DNA of 64,000 nt from assembly GCA_020975725.1 (NCBI GenBank), contig QXJR01000022.1:491626-555625 (forward strand). Direction: 5' to 3'. Positions 20,526 through 30,591 of the stretch are shown here, in pieces (positions within the stretch are counted from its first letter, which is position 1; each line of letters opens with the position of its first letter). Source of the DNA: Picocystis sp. L7. Its lineage: Eukaryota > Chlorophyta > Picocystophyceae > Picocystales > Picocystaceae. The position numbers and the translations under genes are program-made. Below the pieces are notes generated by a model. That model was not told where the DNA came from and searched no databases. It saw only the letters and a list, made by a program, of their open reading frames with translations.

Positions 20526-23192
20526 ATGGGAAAGAGCAAAGGGAAGCATCGCTTGGACAAGTACTACCACCTGGCGAAAGAACAAGGGTACAGGTCCAGG
20601 GCCGCGTTCAAACTCGTGCAGCTGCATCGAAGCTACGGGTTCCTGGGACACGCCAGGGCCGTGCTGGACCTGTGCGCCGCACCCGGTGGATGGCTGCAAG
20701 TGGCCAGGAAACACATGCCCATGGCAGGATTGCTCGTGGGCGTGGACCTGGCACCCATCAGGAACGTGCCCGGTGCAACCACCCTGGTCGAAGACATCAC
20801 CACGCCAAAATGCAGAGCCGCCATCAAAAGGATCGCCAAAGGGGGACAGTTCGACGTCGTCCTCCACGACGGGGCACCCAACGTAGGAGGAGCCTGGGCC
20901 AGCGAAGCCAACATGCAAAGCGTGCTCGTGCTCGAATCGCTGAAGCTGGCCACCGCGTTCCTCGCACCCAACGGTACCTACGTCACCAAAGTGTTCCGAT
21001 CCAGCGATTACACCGCGCTGCTCTACGCCTTCAACCAACTCTTCCACAAAGTGGAATCCACCAAACCACAAGCCTCCAGGAACGCGTCCGCAGAGATCTT
21101 CGTGGTCTGCCAAGGATACAAAGCGCCCAACAAGATCGATCCCAGGCTGCTGGATCACAGGCATCTCTTCCAGGATTACGCGGACAAGCCGAAAGCCATC
21201 GACGTGCTCGCGCCCACCAAACAAAAGAGACATCGCGAAGGGTACGAGGAGGGCATCAGCACCACCCACAAACCAGGGTCCGTGCTGGAATTCGTCAATT
21301 CGGAATCGCCGGTCGCCATGCTCGGAGAATACACCCAGCTGCTGTTCCAGGCGCCCAGCGAGCCGCGGGAAGGGAACCCCGCCAAAAAGGCCAAAGCAAA
21401 CACCCCCGCCTTGACGGACAGCGAGGAGGAGGAAGAGGACAGCACGGACCAAGAAGAAGAAACGTTGGGCGACAACCCTCCCCGCGATGCACGCATAGGA
21501 TCGCGGGGCGCGGACCTGACCCTCGATGACGTGGAAAACGCGCCCGAGACCAACCCAGAGATCCGTTCCCTCTGCAAGGACCTGCAGGTGCTGGGCAAGA
21601 GAGAATTCAAACAGCTCCTGAAATGGAGGTTGCAGGTGAGGAAACGCCACTTCGCGGAAAGGAAAAGGGCCATGCAAGATTCGATCGCCGACCAAGAGGA
21701 AAACCGGGGCCCCGAAGGCGACGCCTTGGAAGAACAAGACCCCGAAGAGGCCATCATGAGGGAGCTCACGGAGGCGAAGGAGATCGCCGAGAAAAGGCTG
21801 CGTCAGAAAAAGAAAAGGGACACCAAAGTCAAGCAAAAGGAGAAGGTCAAGCGCCTGCTGCGAACCACGGGCGATGCAGGAATCGAGCAGGACGTGGAGC
21901 TCTTCGACCTGGGCACCATCGCCCGCAGGCAAGACCTGGAGCGTCTGGAGGAGAGACGAGAAGACCTGGATGCCTCGGAGGATGGACAGGACCCGCAAAC
22001 GGAGGAGGAGCACGACACCGATTCGGAGGGCGACAGCGAGGCGGAGGAGGCATACCAGGCTTCCGTGGAGAAGGCCTTGGATGCGCTGTACGAGCGCCAC
22101 CTCGAAGGTACAGATTCCAAGAGTGCCAGTCGCAGGCGCAGAAGAGCGCGCATCGGAGAGATGGAGCTGGACGCAGATGTCCCGGAGGAGAACGAAGAGG
22201 GACTCGTACCAGGGTCCAGGCCCGGCATACGTGCGCGGGCGACACAAGAGGAGGAAGAGGAAGAGGAGAGGAACCCCCTTCTGCTGGATCTGGACAAGGA
22301 CCCCCCGAAGCCGACCCCCAAGGCCGTCACGGTCCAATGGTTCAGCCAGGACGTCTTCAAGGACATCCAGCCCGAATTCGAGGACGTAGGCCAAGCCGTG
22401 GACCGCGAGACGTCCGGACCTGGATCGTTGGCCTTGCCCGGCGACGAGGAGGAGGACAGCGAGGAAGACTCGCCATCGGAGGACGAGACGGACGCCCGAC
22501 CGGATGATCAGTCCGAACAGGAAGCCAAAGCACGGAGAGAGGGAGGGGACTTCGAGGTGGTCCCCCAGGAACGTGTCAGGGGCAGCGACGACAGTTCCAG
22601 CAGCGATAGCGAACTGGAAGACGTGGACGACCTGGACGATGACGCCCGCGCCGAGATCCTCGCCTACGGGAAGAAGATGTTACGCAGGAAGGACAAGGAA
22701 AGCATCATCGATGCATCGTACAACCGCTACGTCTTCCACGACCAGGATCTTCCGGCGTGGTTTGCAGAGGACGAGAAGAAGCACATGCAGCCCCAGAGGC
22801 CCATCACCAAGGAGGAGTTCATGGAGGCCAAGACCCAGCTCCGTGCCATCGATTCGCGGGCGATCCATAAGGTTGCAGAAGCCAAAGCACGCAAGCGCAA
22901 ACGCTTGGGCCGCCGCATGGACAAAGCGAGGAAGAAGGCCGGAGGCATTGCTGACCAAGAGGACATGCCCGTGGCCGCCAAGGCGAGAGAAATAAAGAAG
23001 CTGTACGCCCAGGCCAAGAAGGGCGTGTACGGCAAAAGCAACAACTCGAAGAAGAAAAAGGGGAGAGGGGCGGAGTACGCGTCCAAGAAGCCACTGGATC
23101 GACGCCAGTTGGCAGACCAGCGCGGTCGCGGTGCGAAGAAGACCGGCGCTGCCAAACGGGGGGGCAAAGGTGGGAAGAAAGGCCGTAGGTAA
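20526..23192 (+). CDS. SPB1: SPB1-type nucleolar rRNA 2'-O-methyltransferase
   Basis: The 888-residue single-exon protein begins MGKSKGKHRLDKYYHLAKEQGYRSRAAFKL, as in yeast Spb1 and human FTSJ3. Residues 20-205 form the FtsJ/RrmJ methyltransferase domain, with SAM motif VLDLCAAPGGW and the catalytic K-D-K-E set visible as K29, D115 (HDGAPN), K155 (VTKVF) and E190 (SAEIF). The middle carries the DUF3381 helical region around EIRSLCKDLQVLGKREFKQLLKWR, then long acidic tracts. The last 200 residues are the Spb1 C-terminal domain (SIIDASYNRYVFHDQDLPAWFAEDEKKH) and a Lys/Arg-rich nucleolar tail. The protein methylates 25S rRNA in pre-60S particles and assists 27S pre-rRNA processing. It fits functionally with TRM112, another translation-apparatus methylation factor in the window, but they are not adjacent. 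Confidence 0.95.
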   Translation: MGKSKGKHRLDKYYHLAKEQGYRSRAAFKLVQLHRSYGFLGHARAVLDLCAAPGGWLQVARKHMPMAGLLVGVDLAPIRNVPGATTLVEDITTPKCRAAIKRIAKGGQFDVVLHDGAPNVGGAWASEANMQSVLVLESLKLATAFLAPNGTYVTKVFRSSDYTALLYAFNQLFHKVESTKPQASRNASAEIFVVCQGYKAPNKIDPRLLDHRHLFQDYADKPKAIDVLAPTKQKRHREGYEEGISTTHKPGSVLEFVNSESPVAMLGEYTQLLFQAPSEPREGNPAKKAKANTPALTDSEEEEEDSTDQEEETLGDNPPRDARIGSRGADLTLDDVENAPETNPEIRSLCKDLQVLGKREFKQLLKWRLQVRKRHFAERKRAMQDSIADQEENRGPEGDALEEQDPEEAIMRELTEAKEIAEKRLRQKKKRDTKVKQKEKVKRLLRTTGDAGIEQDVELFDLGTIARRQDLERLEERREDLDASEDGQDPQTEEEHDTDSEGDSEAEEAYQASVEKALDALYERHLEGTDSKSASRRRRRARIGEMELDADVPEENEEGLVPGSRPGIRARATQEEEEEEERNPLLLDLDKDPPKPTPKAVTVQWFSQDVFKDIQPEFEDVGQAVDRETSGPGSLALPGDEEEDSEEDSPSEDETDARPDDQSEQEAKARREGGDFEVVPQERVRGSDDSSSSDSELEDVDDLDDDARAEILAYGKKMLRRKDKESIIDASYNRYVFHDQDLPAWFAEDEKKHMQPQRPITKEEFMEAKTQLRAIDSRAIHKVAEAKARKRKRLGRRMDKARKKAGGIADQEDMPVAAKAREIKKLYAQAKKGVYGKSNNSKKKKGRGAEYASKKPLDRRQLADQRGRGAKKTGAAKRGGKGGKKGRR

Positions 23193-23559
23193 GCACCGGT
23201 CGGGACAGCGGCTCGTCCTGGTTGGTGTGATTTGTGATTTTTCCAGTGCGTAGAAGCCGAGGGTCAGGTTGGAGCACTTGCAGGTGGTTTCCCGGTGCAA
23301 GTCAAGCATGTACGCGATGAAGGCGCTCCCATTGCATGTATTGGTTGCATATGGATGGTGCCTCGTCATCGGGGGACGTTGCTGGTTCAATTGACTCTTT
23401 GCCTCTTCACCGTGTTTCATCGTTGCCTTGGCTTCATTTTCGCCCCTGTTTCTCTATCCTGTTCTGCGCAGGCGCGCTTCGCGTGTTCGCCGGTTGATCC
23501 ATCCATTCATGGAGCGCGGACAAATCCGTCCTGCCGGGCGTTCCCATTGCCCGTGAACT
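23193..23559. other. convergent 3' spacer
   Basis: This 367-bp interval lies between the stops of SPB1 and the Asterix-like gene. It should hold both 3' ends. No coding frame or structured element was recognised. Confidence 0.4.
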
Positions 23560-24030
23560 TCATTGCACGTTTTTCGGCGATGCATAGGCGGTGATCAGTC
23601 CTGCCAGGGAGAACACGATTGCAGAGGTGATTTGTTTGACGTCTGCAGTCTTCCAGTTGAACTGGGTGACGGAGCTGAGTCCCAGTCCCAGTCCGATCCA
23701 GGCCATCGCTTTGTTCCTCAAAATCATGGCCACCATGGCGAAGAGCAGTCCCACGAACGCGGGATAATCCGGAGGCGGTTCCAGCGCCTTGATGGCACGG
23801 TGTTGCCGGTGTTATGGATGTGCGAACAAGGTCAGCTGGTGTTTCGCGTCGGAACGACGCCTCGTGGGTTGGTCCTTCCCCCTTTCCTGGCCTACCCCCG
23901 CCACGCTTTTGGTTCCTGCATCGTGCCTTGCGTCGCGACTCACCTCTTGTTCCCACCTTTCTTTGGGAGATACGACGGATTCGGGCTTCCTCGGATCGGG
24001 TGCCAGTGCCACGTTCTTCTTGGTTTTCAT
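23560..24030 (-). CDS. Asterix/PAT10 (WDR83OS, UPF0139) ER protein, 2 exons
   Basis: Minus-strand exons 24030-23944 and 23787-23560 encode 104 residues, very close to the family's usual 100-106. Exon 1 gives DPRKPESVVSPKERWEQE, corresponding to the DPRRP start of the family. Exon 2 opens ALEPPPDYPAFVGLLFAMVAMILRNKAMAW, matching the hallmark PPDY followed by the first helix. Then come FNWKTADVKQITSAIVFSLAGLITAYASP and the second helix pair. Asterix is a small ER membrane protein that, with CCDC47, forms the PAT chaperone complex for nascent multi-pass membrane proteins. The intron (23788-23943) runs from GTGAGT to AAG, with CTGAC at 23831-23835. Without splicing the gene would be missed because exon 1 is only 29 codons. 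Confidence 0.92.
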
Positions 24031-25328
24031 GGCGCGGCGATGGACGTGAACGACGGACGATGGTTCCTCCGAGTGGAACGACCGGTGCATTCCAACCCTA
24101 AACCCTGATCACCCGAAATGGAAGGGAAGCCCGACCACTTAGGGGGGAAACACGGCCCAGACGCCATTCCGTGGAGGAATACTGTGAAAAAGGGGAGACC
24201 GGTGCTCCGGAAGAAGCACAAACAAGGCAAGGAATCGTTGGGACAACAATCGGGACGGACGAGGGCATTCAATGCAACGCGTGATCTTGGGCAACGAGAT
24301 CACGAACGACTCCATGCCTCTCCCTCAAAATAAAGCCTTGTCCGTGCTTCCAAGCCCCGCTTGTGCGATTTTCTATTGTCAAGCACCAACACGCGAGCCA
24401 GTCGACATAGACCGAGGTGTTCCACGCCAAGATTTACGGGGGAAGTACCGAGTCAAAGAAAAACACCACGATGGGGCTGTCGATTTCGCGTACCTATGTG
24501 CAGAGGTGGGATCCGCGCCCCTTGCTTCCCTCCCTTTGGACACGTCGACCGGCACGGCAAGCTTCGACGACTTCATCGATTTCAATTGTAGTTCGATCGA
24601 TTCGTGGCACGTTATCAAAGCGCCACCATCGAGGCGCTCTCAAGCTTTGAGGGGCACTCATTCTCGCCCTGATTCGAGATGCCAAGGAACAACGAAGTCG
24701 TTGACACGTCCAAGCGAATTGCGTTGCGCGTGATGCGTTGCTTCACGCGTATGGAGGGCCATTCTCGAAGTTCACCACGAGTATTTTGATTGCGAACTTT
24801 TTTGAACTCTCGAACTACGTTGTATCTCGACGATTCACGATCGGAATCTTCGCACTTCCTTGGCACTCGGTGCGCGCTGACACTAGCGCACCTCGATTAC
24901 ATGTCGCTTCGTCCGACCTTCGTATCTTGCAACTTTGGTATGGCCTTTTGCGGTATGCTCGTGCACGTCGCTATCATGACGACCTGCACCCATCGGAAGA
25001 GAGGAAAGGTTTGCAAATGTTTCCGGCAAAAATGCATGGAATCCGCAAGGTGGAAGAGCACGGATGCCATGGGATGTCTAACGGGGACATCCTTGTCGAC
25101 TCCCAGGTGCAAGCCACGTCGGTGTACGCCTGCCTTTGCTCCAAGCTCTGTCGAGGGAAGCTCCCTGTTTGAAGGACCGGAGAGTTCCTTCCGTCGATCG
25201 TCCTGTCCTGGTTCGGGATCTGTCTCGCCTGTTCGAACCTGAGAGGTTCGGGTCTGCATTGGACAGTGGATGGGGAAGCATCGAAGGTTAGGCTGGGGTG
25301 GAACCCATGGGAGAAGGAGACACGTAAC
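24031..25328. other. 1.3-kb spacer between divergent genes
   Basis: It holds the upstream regions of the Asterix-like and dioxygenase genes. The centre (about 24,200-25,200) is A/T-richer than its surroundings and has no supported coding frame. The telomere-like motif at 24094-24107 is listed separately. Confidence 0.4.
24094..24107 (-). promoter_or_regulatory. telo-box-like motif (AACCCTAAACCCTG)
   Basis: Two adjacent CCCTAAA-type units lie 64 bp upstream of the Asterix-like start codon. In land plants, telo boxes (AAACCCTAA) occur in promoters of translation-related and cell-cycle genes. Here it could be a real promoter element or a small interstitial telomeric insertion; sequence alone does not decide. 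Confidence 0.5.
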
Positions 25329-26852
25329 ATGTCCATGGCGTGGACGTGTCCGAACGCGGCCTTTCGAGAGGCAGTGGAGAGGAACCACGTGCAAGTGGGA
25401 CAGGAAGGGAAGGTGCCGGAATGGATGCGTGGGAAGTACGTGAGAAACGGACCTGGGAGCTACCGTGCGGACGGACAAGGGAGACGGATGAAACACCTCT
25501 TCGATGGATACGCAGCACTCGTGGGTGTGGAACTCGATGGGAAGAAACCGATGGGACAGCAAGCGAAGCTCACCGTGACCTACCTGGACACGAAAGCTCA
25601 CAGGAGCGCCATGGAAGGCCGAATGAAAGTCAGGGAGTTCGCCACCACGCCAACCCATCCGAGCCTCGGATCGAAAGCTGGAGAACTGTTCGCCACGATC
25701 ACCACCGCACTCGGTCATGGCGAAGGCATCACCGACAATGCGTCCGTCAACGTGGTGAAGGAAGGTATGGACGTGCTGTTGGCCATGACCGAAACCAGAC
25801 AAGGGACCTACCTGGTCGATCCGGATACCCTGCAAGTGCGACAGAGGCTCGAATATGCACCCAACGACAGTATACGTGGAGACATAACCACTGCGCATCC
25901 GTGGTGGGACGATGCCAAGGGAACATGGATCAACTACTCCGCCGAAGTCGGCCGAGGCTATCACGTGTGGTCCAGAAAGGCAGGAACCAACCAAAGGTGT
26001 AAGATCGCAACGGTGCAAGCCAAGAGGCCGTGGGCACCCACCTGGATGCACTCCTTTGCCACCAGCCAAGACCAGGTCCTGCTGGCCGAGCAACCCATGT
26101 TCCTCAACCTAGCGGCCATGACCATTGGTGGACGCTTCGAGACACCCTACTACAACTTTGATTGGGTCCCGCACGAAGGAACAAGGCTCAACCTCGTGAA
26201 TCGTACAACCGGGGGAGTCAAGCAGGTGCACACAGAACCGTTCTTCAACTTTCACTTCATCAACGCCTTCGATGTGGAGGGGGAAGACACTTTCGTGGCC
26301 GACGTGGTGGCATACAAGGATCCCGACATTCTCTGTTCCTTGGCGTTGGATAAGATGACACGCACACCCTCTGCATCGTCTGACTTACCGGAAGCTCGCC
26401 TGGTCCGCCTGACCGTGCGAGGTACCAAGTGCGAAATGACAGATCTGGTCGATTTGGAAAAGGCGGGCCATTTTTTGGAGTACCCCACCATCAACCCAGC
26501 GTCCACCTCGCAGGACTACACGTTCGTGTATGGCGTGTGTGCAGCAGTAAGGCCCTTGTGCGTGGCAAACGGCTTGTGCAAGATCAACGTGGGCAGTAAA
26601 CAAGTGGAAGCTGTCTGGAAAGAAGACGGATGTGTCACTGGCGAACCTTGTTTCGTTGCTGCTCCTCATGCCTGTGAAGAGGACGATGGAGTTGTATTGT
26701 CAGTGGTCAACGGGCCCTCGGATCAATCTTTCTTGTTGGTGCTGGACGGCAAGTCTTTCAGGGAGCTGACTAGGTTCGGCCTGGGCATGGGCGTGCCGTA
26801 TGGCTTCCACGGTACTTTTGTCCCTGCGGAAGATGCCGGGGGGCAGGTTTGA
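25329..26852 (+). CDS. carotenoid cleavage dioxygenase (RPE65/CCD family)
   Basis: The 507-residue single-exon frame, starting at the first in-frame ATG (25329), is a seven-bladed-propeller carotenoid oxygenase. GKYVRNGPGSY near the N-terminus is the family signature. The four iron-binding histidines sit in GDITTAHP, APTWMHSFA, FFNFHFINAF and, at the C-terminus, GFHGTFVP. The sequence FHFINAF and EYPTINP are closest to the CCD8/BCO-like branch of plants and algae. These enzymes cleave carotenoids or apocarotenoids with O2. No convincing transit peptide is visible before GQEGKVPEWMRGKYVRNGPG, so plastid location is uncertain. The exact substrate, and whether it takes part in a strigolactone-like pathway, cannot be told. 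Confidence 0.9.
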   Translation: MSMAWTCPNAAFREAVERNHVQVGQEGKVPEWMRGKYVRNGPGSYRADGQGRRMKHLFDGYAALVGVELDGKKPMGQQAKLTVTYLDTKAHRSAMEGRMKVREFATTPTHPSLGSKAGELFATITTALGHGEGITDNASVNVVKEGMDVLLAMTETRQGTYLVDPDTLQVRQRLEYAPNDSIRGDITTAHPWWDDAKGTWINYSAEVGRGYHVWSRKAGTNQRCKIATVQAKRPWAPTWMHSFATSQDQVLLAEQPMFLNLAAMTIGGRFETPYYNFDWVPHEGTRLNLVNRTTGGVKQVHTEPFFNFHFINAFDVEGEDTFVADVVAYKDPDILCSLALDKMTRTPSASSDLPEARLVRLTVRGTKCEMTDLVDLEKAGHFLEYPTINPASTSQDYTFVYGVCAAVRPLCVANGLCKINVGSKQVEAVWKEDGCVTGEPCFVAAPHACEEDDGVVLSVVNGPSDQSFLLVLDGKSFRELTRFGLGMGVPYGFHGTFVPAEDAGGQV

Positions 26853-27363
26853 GGGTCAAGGAATCGGGGAGATCGTCGCTTTGGCTTAGCATCTTGGTGT
26901 GGATGCAGCGGGCGCAGACGAAATGGCATCGCCGCTGGTGGACAACCCTAGCCCTTCATGCTGCTGGGACCCCACGGTGTCCTACCACCGCATCGTACGA
27001 GGCTGTGGATTGGCCGTACGTCGATGATTTCCTGGTGCAAGCACCGCAATCGATCGTGTGCGTGGTGGTCGTTTGACTTTTCTCGTCCCTGCTGCCGTTC
27101 GATCCTCCATCGCCGTGGCCACCAAGTTTTATGGCTCCACTTTCCACGGGTCTGCATGTTTCTTGGTTTGTGTTGTCCTTTGGATCTCCACCACCATGGA
27201 TTGGCACCTGTCCTTGGGGATTGGATCCCCGTTCCCTCCATCCCGTCCTCGTTTGAAAGGGAGACGTGTTCGATCGAATCCCTTTGGAACCCGGACGTGT
27301 CCCCCGTCTCCATCCCTTTCGAACCCCCACAGACCAGACGTGGTCGTGGGATCGACGTGGTCC
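26853..27363. other. spacer upstream of gyrase gene
   Basis: This 511-bp interval precedes the proposed GyrA start. The gyrase frame is open back to 27058, but the extra 102 codons look neither like a transit peptide nor like gyrase. No other feature is supported. Confidence 0.4.
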
Positions 27364-30240
27364 ATGCACGTGCGCGCCACGCCGACGCCGATGCGCACCG
27401 CCGTAGGGAGGCGGATCGGACTGAAGGGGTGGGAAAGGACGCGACAGGTGTGCCTGAACCGACAGGGAAGGGGACACGCGGCCTCGGGAGCGACCACGAG
27501 CGATGGAAACGGCGTGGCGGCGCGTGAGGTCGAACAGGAGCTGTGGAAGGAAGTGTCTGGATCCTACCTCTCGTACGCCATGTCGGTGATCGTGGGAAGA
27601 GCGCTGCCGGATGCGAGGGACGGACTCAAACCCGTGCACAGGAGGATCCTCTTCGCCATGCACGAACTCGGACTTGCGCCCAACAAACCCTTCCGAAAGT
27701 GTGCGAGAGTCGTCGGAGAAGTGCTGGGAAAGTTCCATCCACACGGCGATACCGCCGTGTACGATGCACTCGTGCGACTGGCGCAAGGTTTCAGCCTCAA
27801 CGAAACCCTCGTGAATGGACACGGAAACTTCGGATCCTTGGATGGTGATCCCGCCGCAGCCATGCGATACACCGAGTGCAGGTTGACCAAGTTTGCCAAC
27901 GAAACCATGCTGGATGACCTGGGATGCGAGGCCGTGGAGTTCGCAGAGAACTTCGACGGCTCCTACGTGGAACCCACCGTACTTCCCGCAAAACTGCCGC
28001 AGCTGCTGATCAACGGGAGCAGTGGCATCGCGGTCGGAATGGCCACCTCCATCCCACCGCACAACGTCACCGAAGTCTCCAATGCCCTGCTGGCACTCAT
28101 CGAGGACCCAGAGATCACCCTCAGAGGTCTCATGAAGCACATACCTGCACCAGACTTCCCGACCGGGGGGCTCCTGCTCGATGCGGAGGGGCTGCGAGAC
28201 GCCTACGCCACAGGAAACGGTTCCGTGACCATGCGTGGGGTCATCAATCTGGAAGAGAAGGTCACAGCCGGAGGCAGCACCAAACGAGCACTCATCATCA
28301 GCGAGATGCCCTACCAGACAAACAAGTCGCTGCTGGTGGAGAAGATCGCGGAAATCGTCAACGAACGCATCGTCGAAGGCATCAGCGACGTCAGGGACGA
28401 ATCCGATCGACGCGGGGTACGGGTGGTCATAGAACTCAAAAAGCACGCAAACGTAGATGTCATCCTCAACGCTTTTTACAAGCACACCAACCTGCAAAAA
28501 AAGTTCAATCTGAACATGGTAGCACTGGATGGTTCCGAGCCACGCAGCATGGGTCTGAAGGAGCTCCTCACCATCTTTCTGGACTTCCGATGCGAAGTGA
28601 TCAAGAAACGCACCGTCTACGAACTGGCCAGAGCAAGAAAGAAGCACCATCAGCTGGAGGTAAGTGGGCATCGATCGAAACCCCTGTGCGTGCAAGGCGA
28701 TGTTGTGATCGTCCACGGCCTTGATGATTCCATATCCGCGCTTCTGACCGGCCGACCGGCCGCATGAAGTAGAAAACACATTGGTTGAATTTCTTCGTCT
28801 GAGCCGCACCCCATTTCAACGAGGGTCCCACGTCGGTTGTACCCTTGCAGAGGCTGACGGGAATCGAATCGATCTGGCGCACCGCGCATCCAGGGGCTAT
28901 TGATTGCCATCCGAAACGTGGATGCAGTGGTGGATGCAATCCGAAAGGCCAAGGACACCCCTGACGCTAGAGCGGCCCTCTCTGAACGGTTTTCCCTCTC
29001 TGAGGAACAGGCCAATGGTGTGCTGGGGATGCCCCTGCGCCGTTTAACTTCCTTGGAAGCGGGCAACATAGCAAAGGAGGTAGAAGACCTTGCCCGTACC
29101 ATCGAGCACCTTTCTATGCTCCTGAGCAGCAAGGAAGAGATACTCAAGGTGGTCAAGGAGGAGACAACGGTGTTGCGGGACAGATTTGGTCAGCCCCGGC
29201 GCAGCAGGATCGAGGATGGGGAATCGGGACAGGTGGACATGAGGGACACGCTTCCGAATAATGAATGCATCGTGGTGATGACCAAGAGAGGCTTCATCAA
29301 GCGCGTCCGGGCAGACACGTTCACAACACAGCACAGGAACACCCGGGGCAAGAAGATATCTGGTGCAAGGAACGGCGACAAAGTATCGCGGGTCATACAC
29401 TGCTGGGATCATGACGATCTCTTGATTTTCACCGAAGAGGGCGCGGTGCACTCCCTCCCTGCTTTCCAATTGCCAGAGGCAGATCGCAGCTCTCGAGGCA
29501 CGCCCCTCGTCCACCTCCTTCCTCGCTTGGACGCGACTGGCAAGATCGCCACCATCCTTGCTCTTTCGAAGATGCCGGAGGACGAATACTTGGTGATGCT
29601 GAGTGAGGGCGGCTACATCAAGCGCACGGCTTTATCCAACTTCACGAATATCCGGGCCAATGGGATTATTGCCATGCATCAGGATGAAGGGGATTGCCTG
29701 CGTTGGGTGCAGGTGTGCCGGGAGGGCGACAGCATTCTGTTGGCTTCTCGTCAAGGCAAGGTGCAGCATTTTGCCATTGATCAAACGCAGCTTCGTCCAA
29801 TGAGCCGGATGGCGCGTGGGGTACGTGCCATGCAGCTTTCGGAAGGGGATCGTCTGCAGTCGATGAGTGTGATCCCGTGCGCGGACGGTTCCACGGAGGG
29901 CATGTGGGCATTGTTTGTGACCAAGCAAGGTTTTGGCAAGCGTGTGCTTATCTCTGAGTTCCGCATGCAGCGGCGTGGCGGCATGGGTGTGTTTGGGACG
30001 AAGTTTCGTTCTGGGGACAGTTTGGTGGCGATGCACGTGTTGGACGAGGGTTGTACGACCGTGGTGCTGGGCAGCAGCCGTGGCAATCTCAACCGGACGG
30101 ACGTGTCTGGCATTCCCATCCAGAGCCGCAGTGCACGTGGTGTCCGTTTGATGAAGTTGGACGGTGGCGATCACTTGTATGCCGTGGCTCTTCCCACGTT
30201 GGCGGAAGAAGAAGCGGAGGAAGATCTCCTCCCTGGATGA
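27364..30240 (+). CDS. GYRA: DNA gyrase subunit A, organelle type, 2 exons
   Basis: Exons 27364-28659 and 28894-30240 encode about 880 residues. After a basic N-terminal extension of about 50 residues (plastid and/or mitochondrial targeting), the type IIA topoisomerase core begins at [32 protein letters not shown]. The catalytic tyrosine is in [11 protein letters not shown] (residue 169), and the GNFGS and [13 protein letters not shown] segments are present. The intron is demonstrated by the join [24 protein letters not shown], which restores the conserved coiled-coil arm. It is 234 bp, phase 0, GTAAGT to CAG, with CTGAC at 28854-28858. Exon 2 finishes the core and contains the C-terminal DNA-wrapping beta-pinwheel repeats ([41 protein letters not shown]). 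The enzyme introduces negative supercoils in organellar DNA; GyrB is not in this window. The start could also be at 27391. Confidence 0.95.
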
Positions 30241-30591
30241 ATCTGTCCCTATTTTTTCTTTGATGGGGATGGCGTGGACATCCTGGGATCCAAGGTGTCT
30301 TTTATCCGTTTCCTATGTCTTCTCATTACCTCCTCTCTCGTCTTGTCCCTTGGCATCGATCTTCCGTCGGTGGAACCTGGGTTGGATGAAAGGGACCACT
30401 CCCTTGTTTCTATCCGATGGAGGGATGTGGAGGGGATCCCACCTCCCATCCCCTCCTTGACCCGAGGGATCTCCCCGGTTCGAGGCCCCCTCTACCCTCC
30501 TGGATCCCGGGGTTTGGGTTGGGTTCAAGGCTCGATCGAACCCAGACGATCGCGAACCGTGCGAAGAAGGATTCGGCACCGCGTGAGAGGG
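30241..30591. other. spacer between co-directional genes
   Basis: This 351-bp interval lies between GyrA and the MYST acetyltransferase start. The acetyltransferase frame is open back to 30274, but the extra residues resemble no MYST protein. No other feature is supported. Confidence 0.4.

Noticed and set aside
19914-22394. 826-residue open frame antisense to SPB1
   Set aside because: It is the shadow of a highly conserved gene. Only its last 44 codons before the donor at 20102 are real, as exon 1 of the bromodomain gene.
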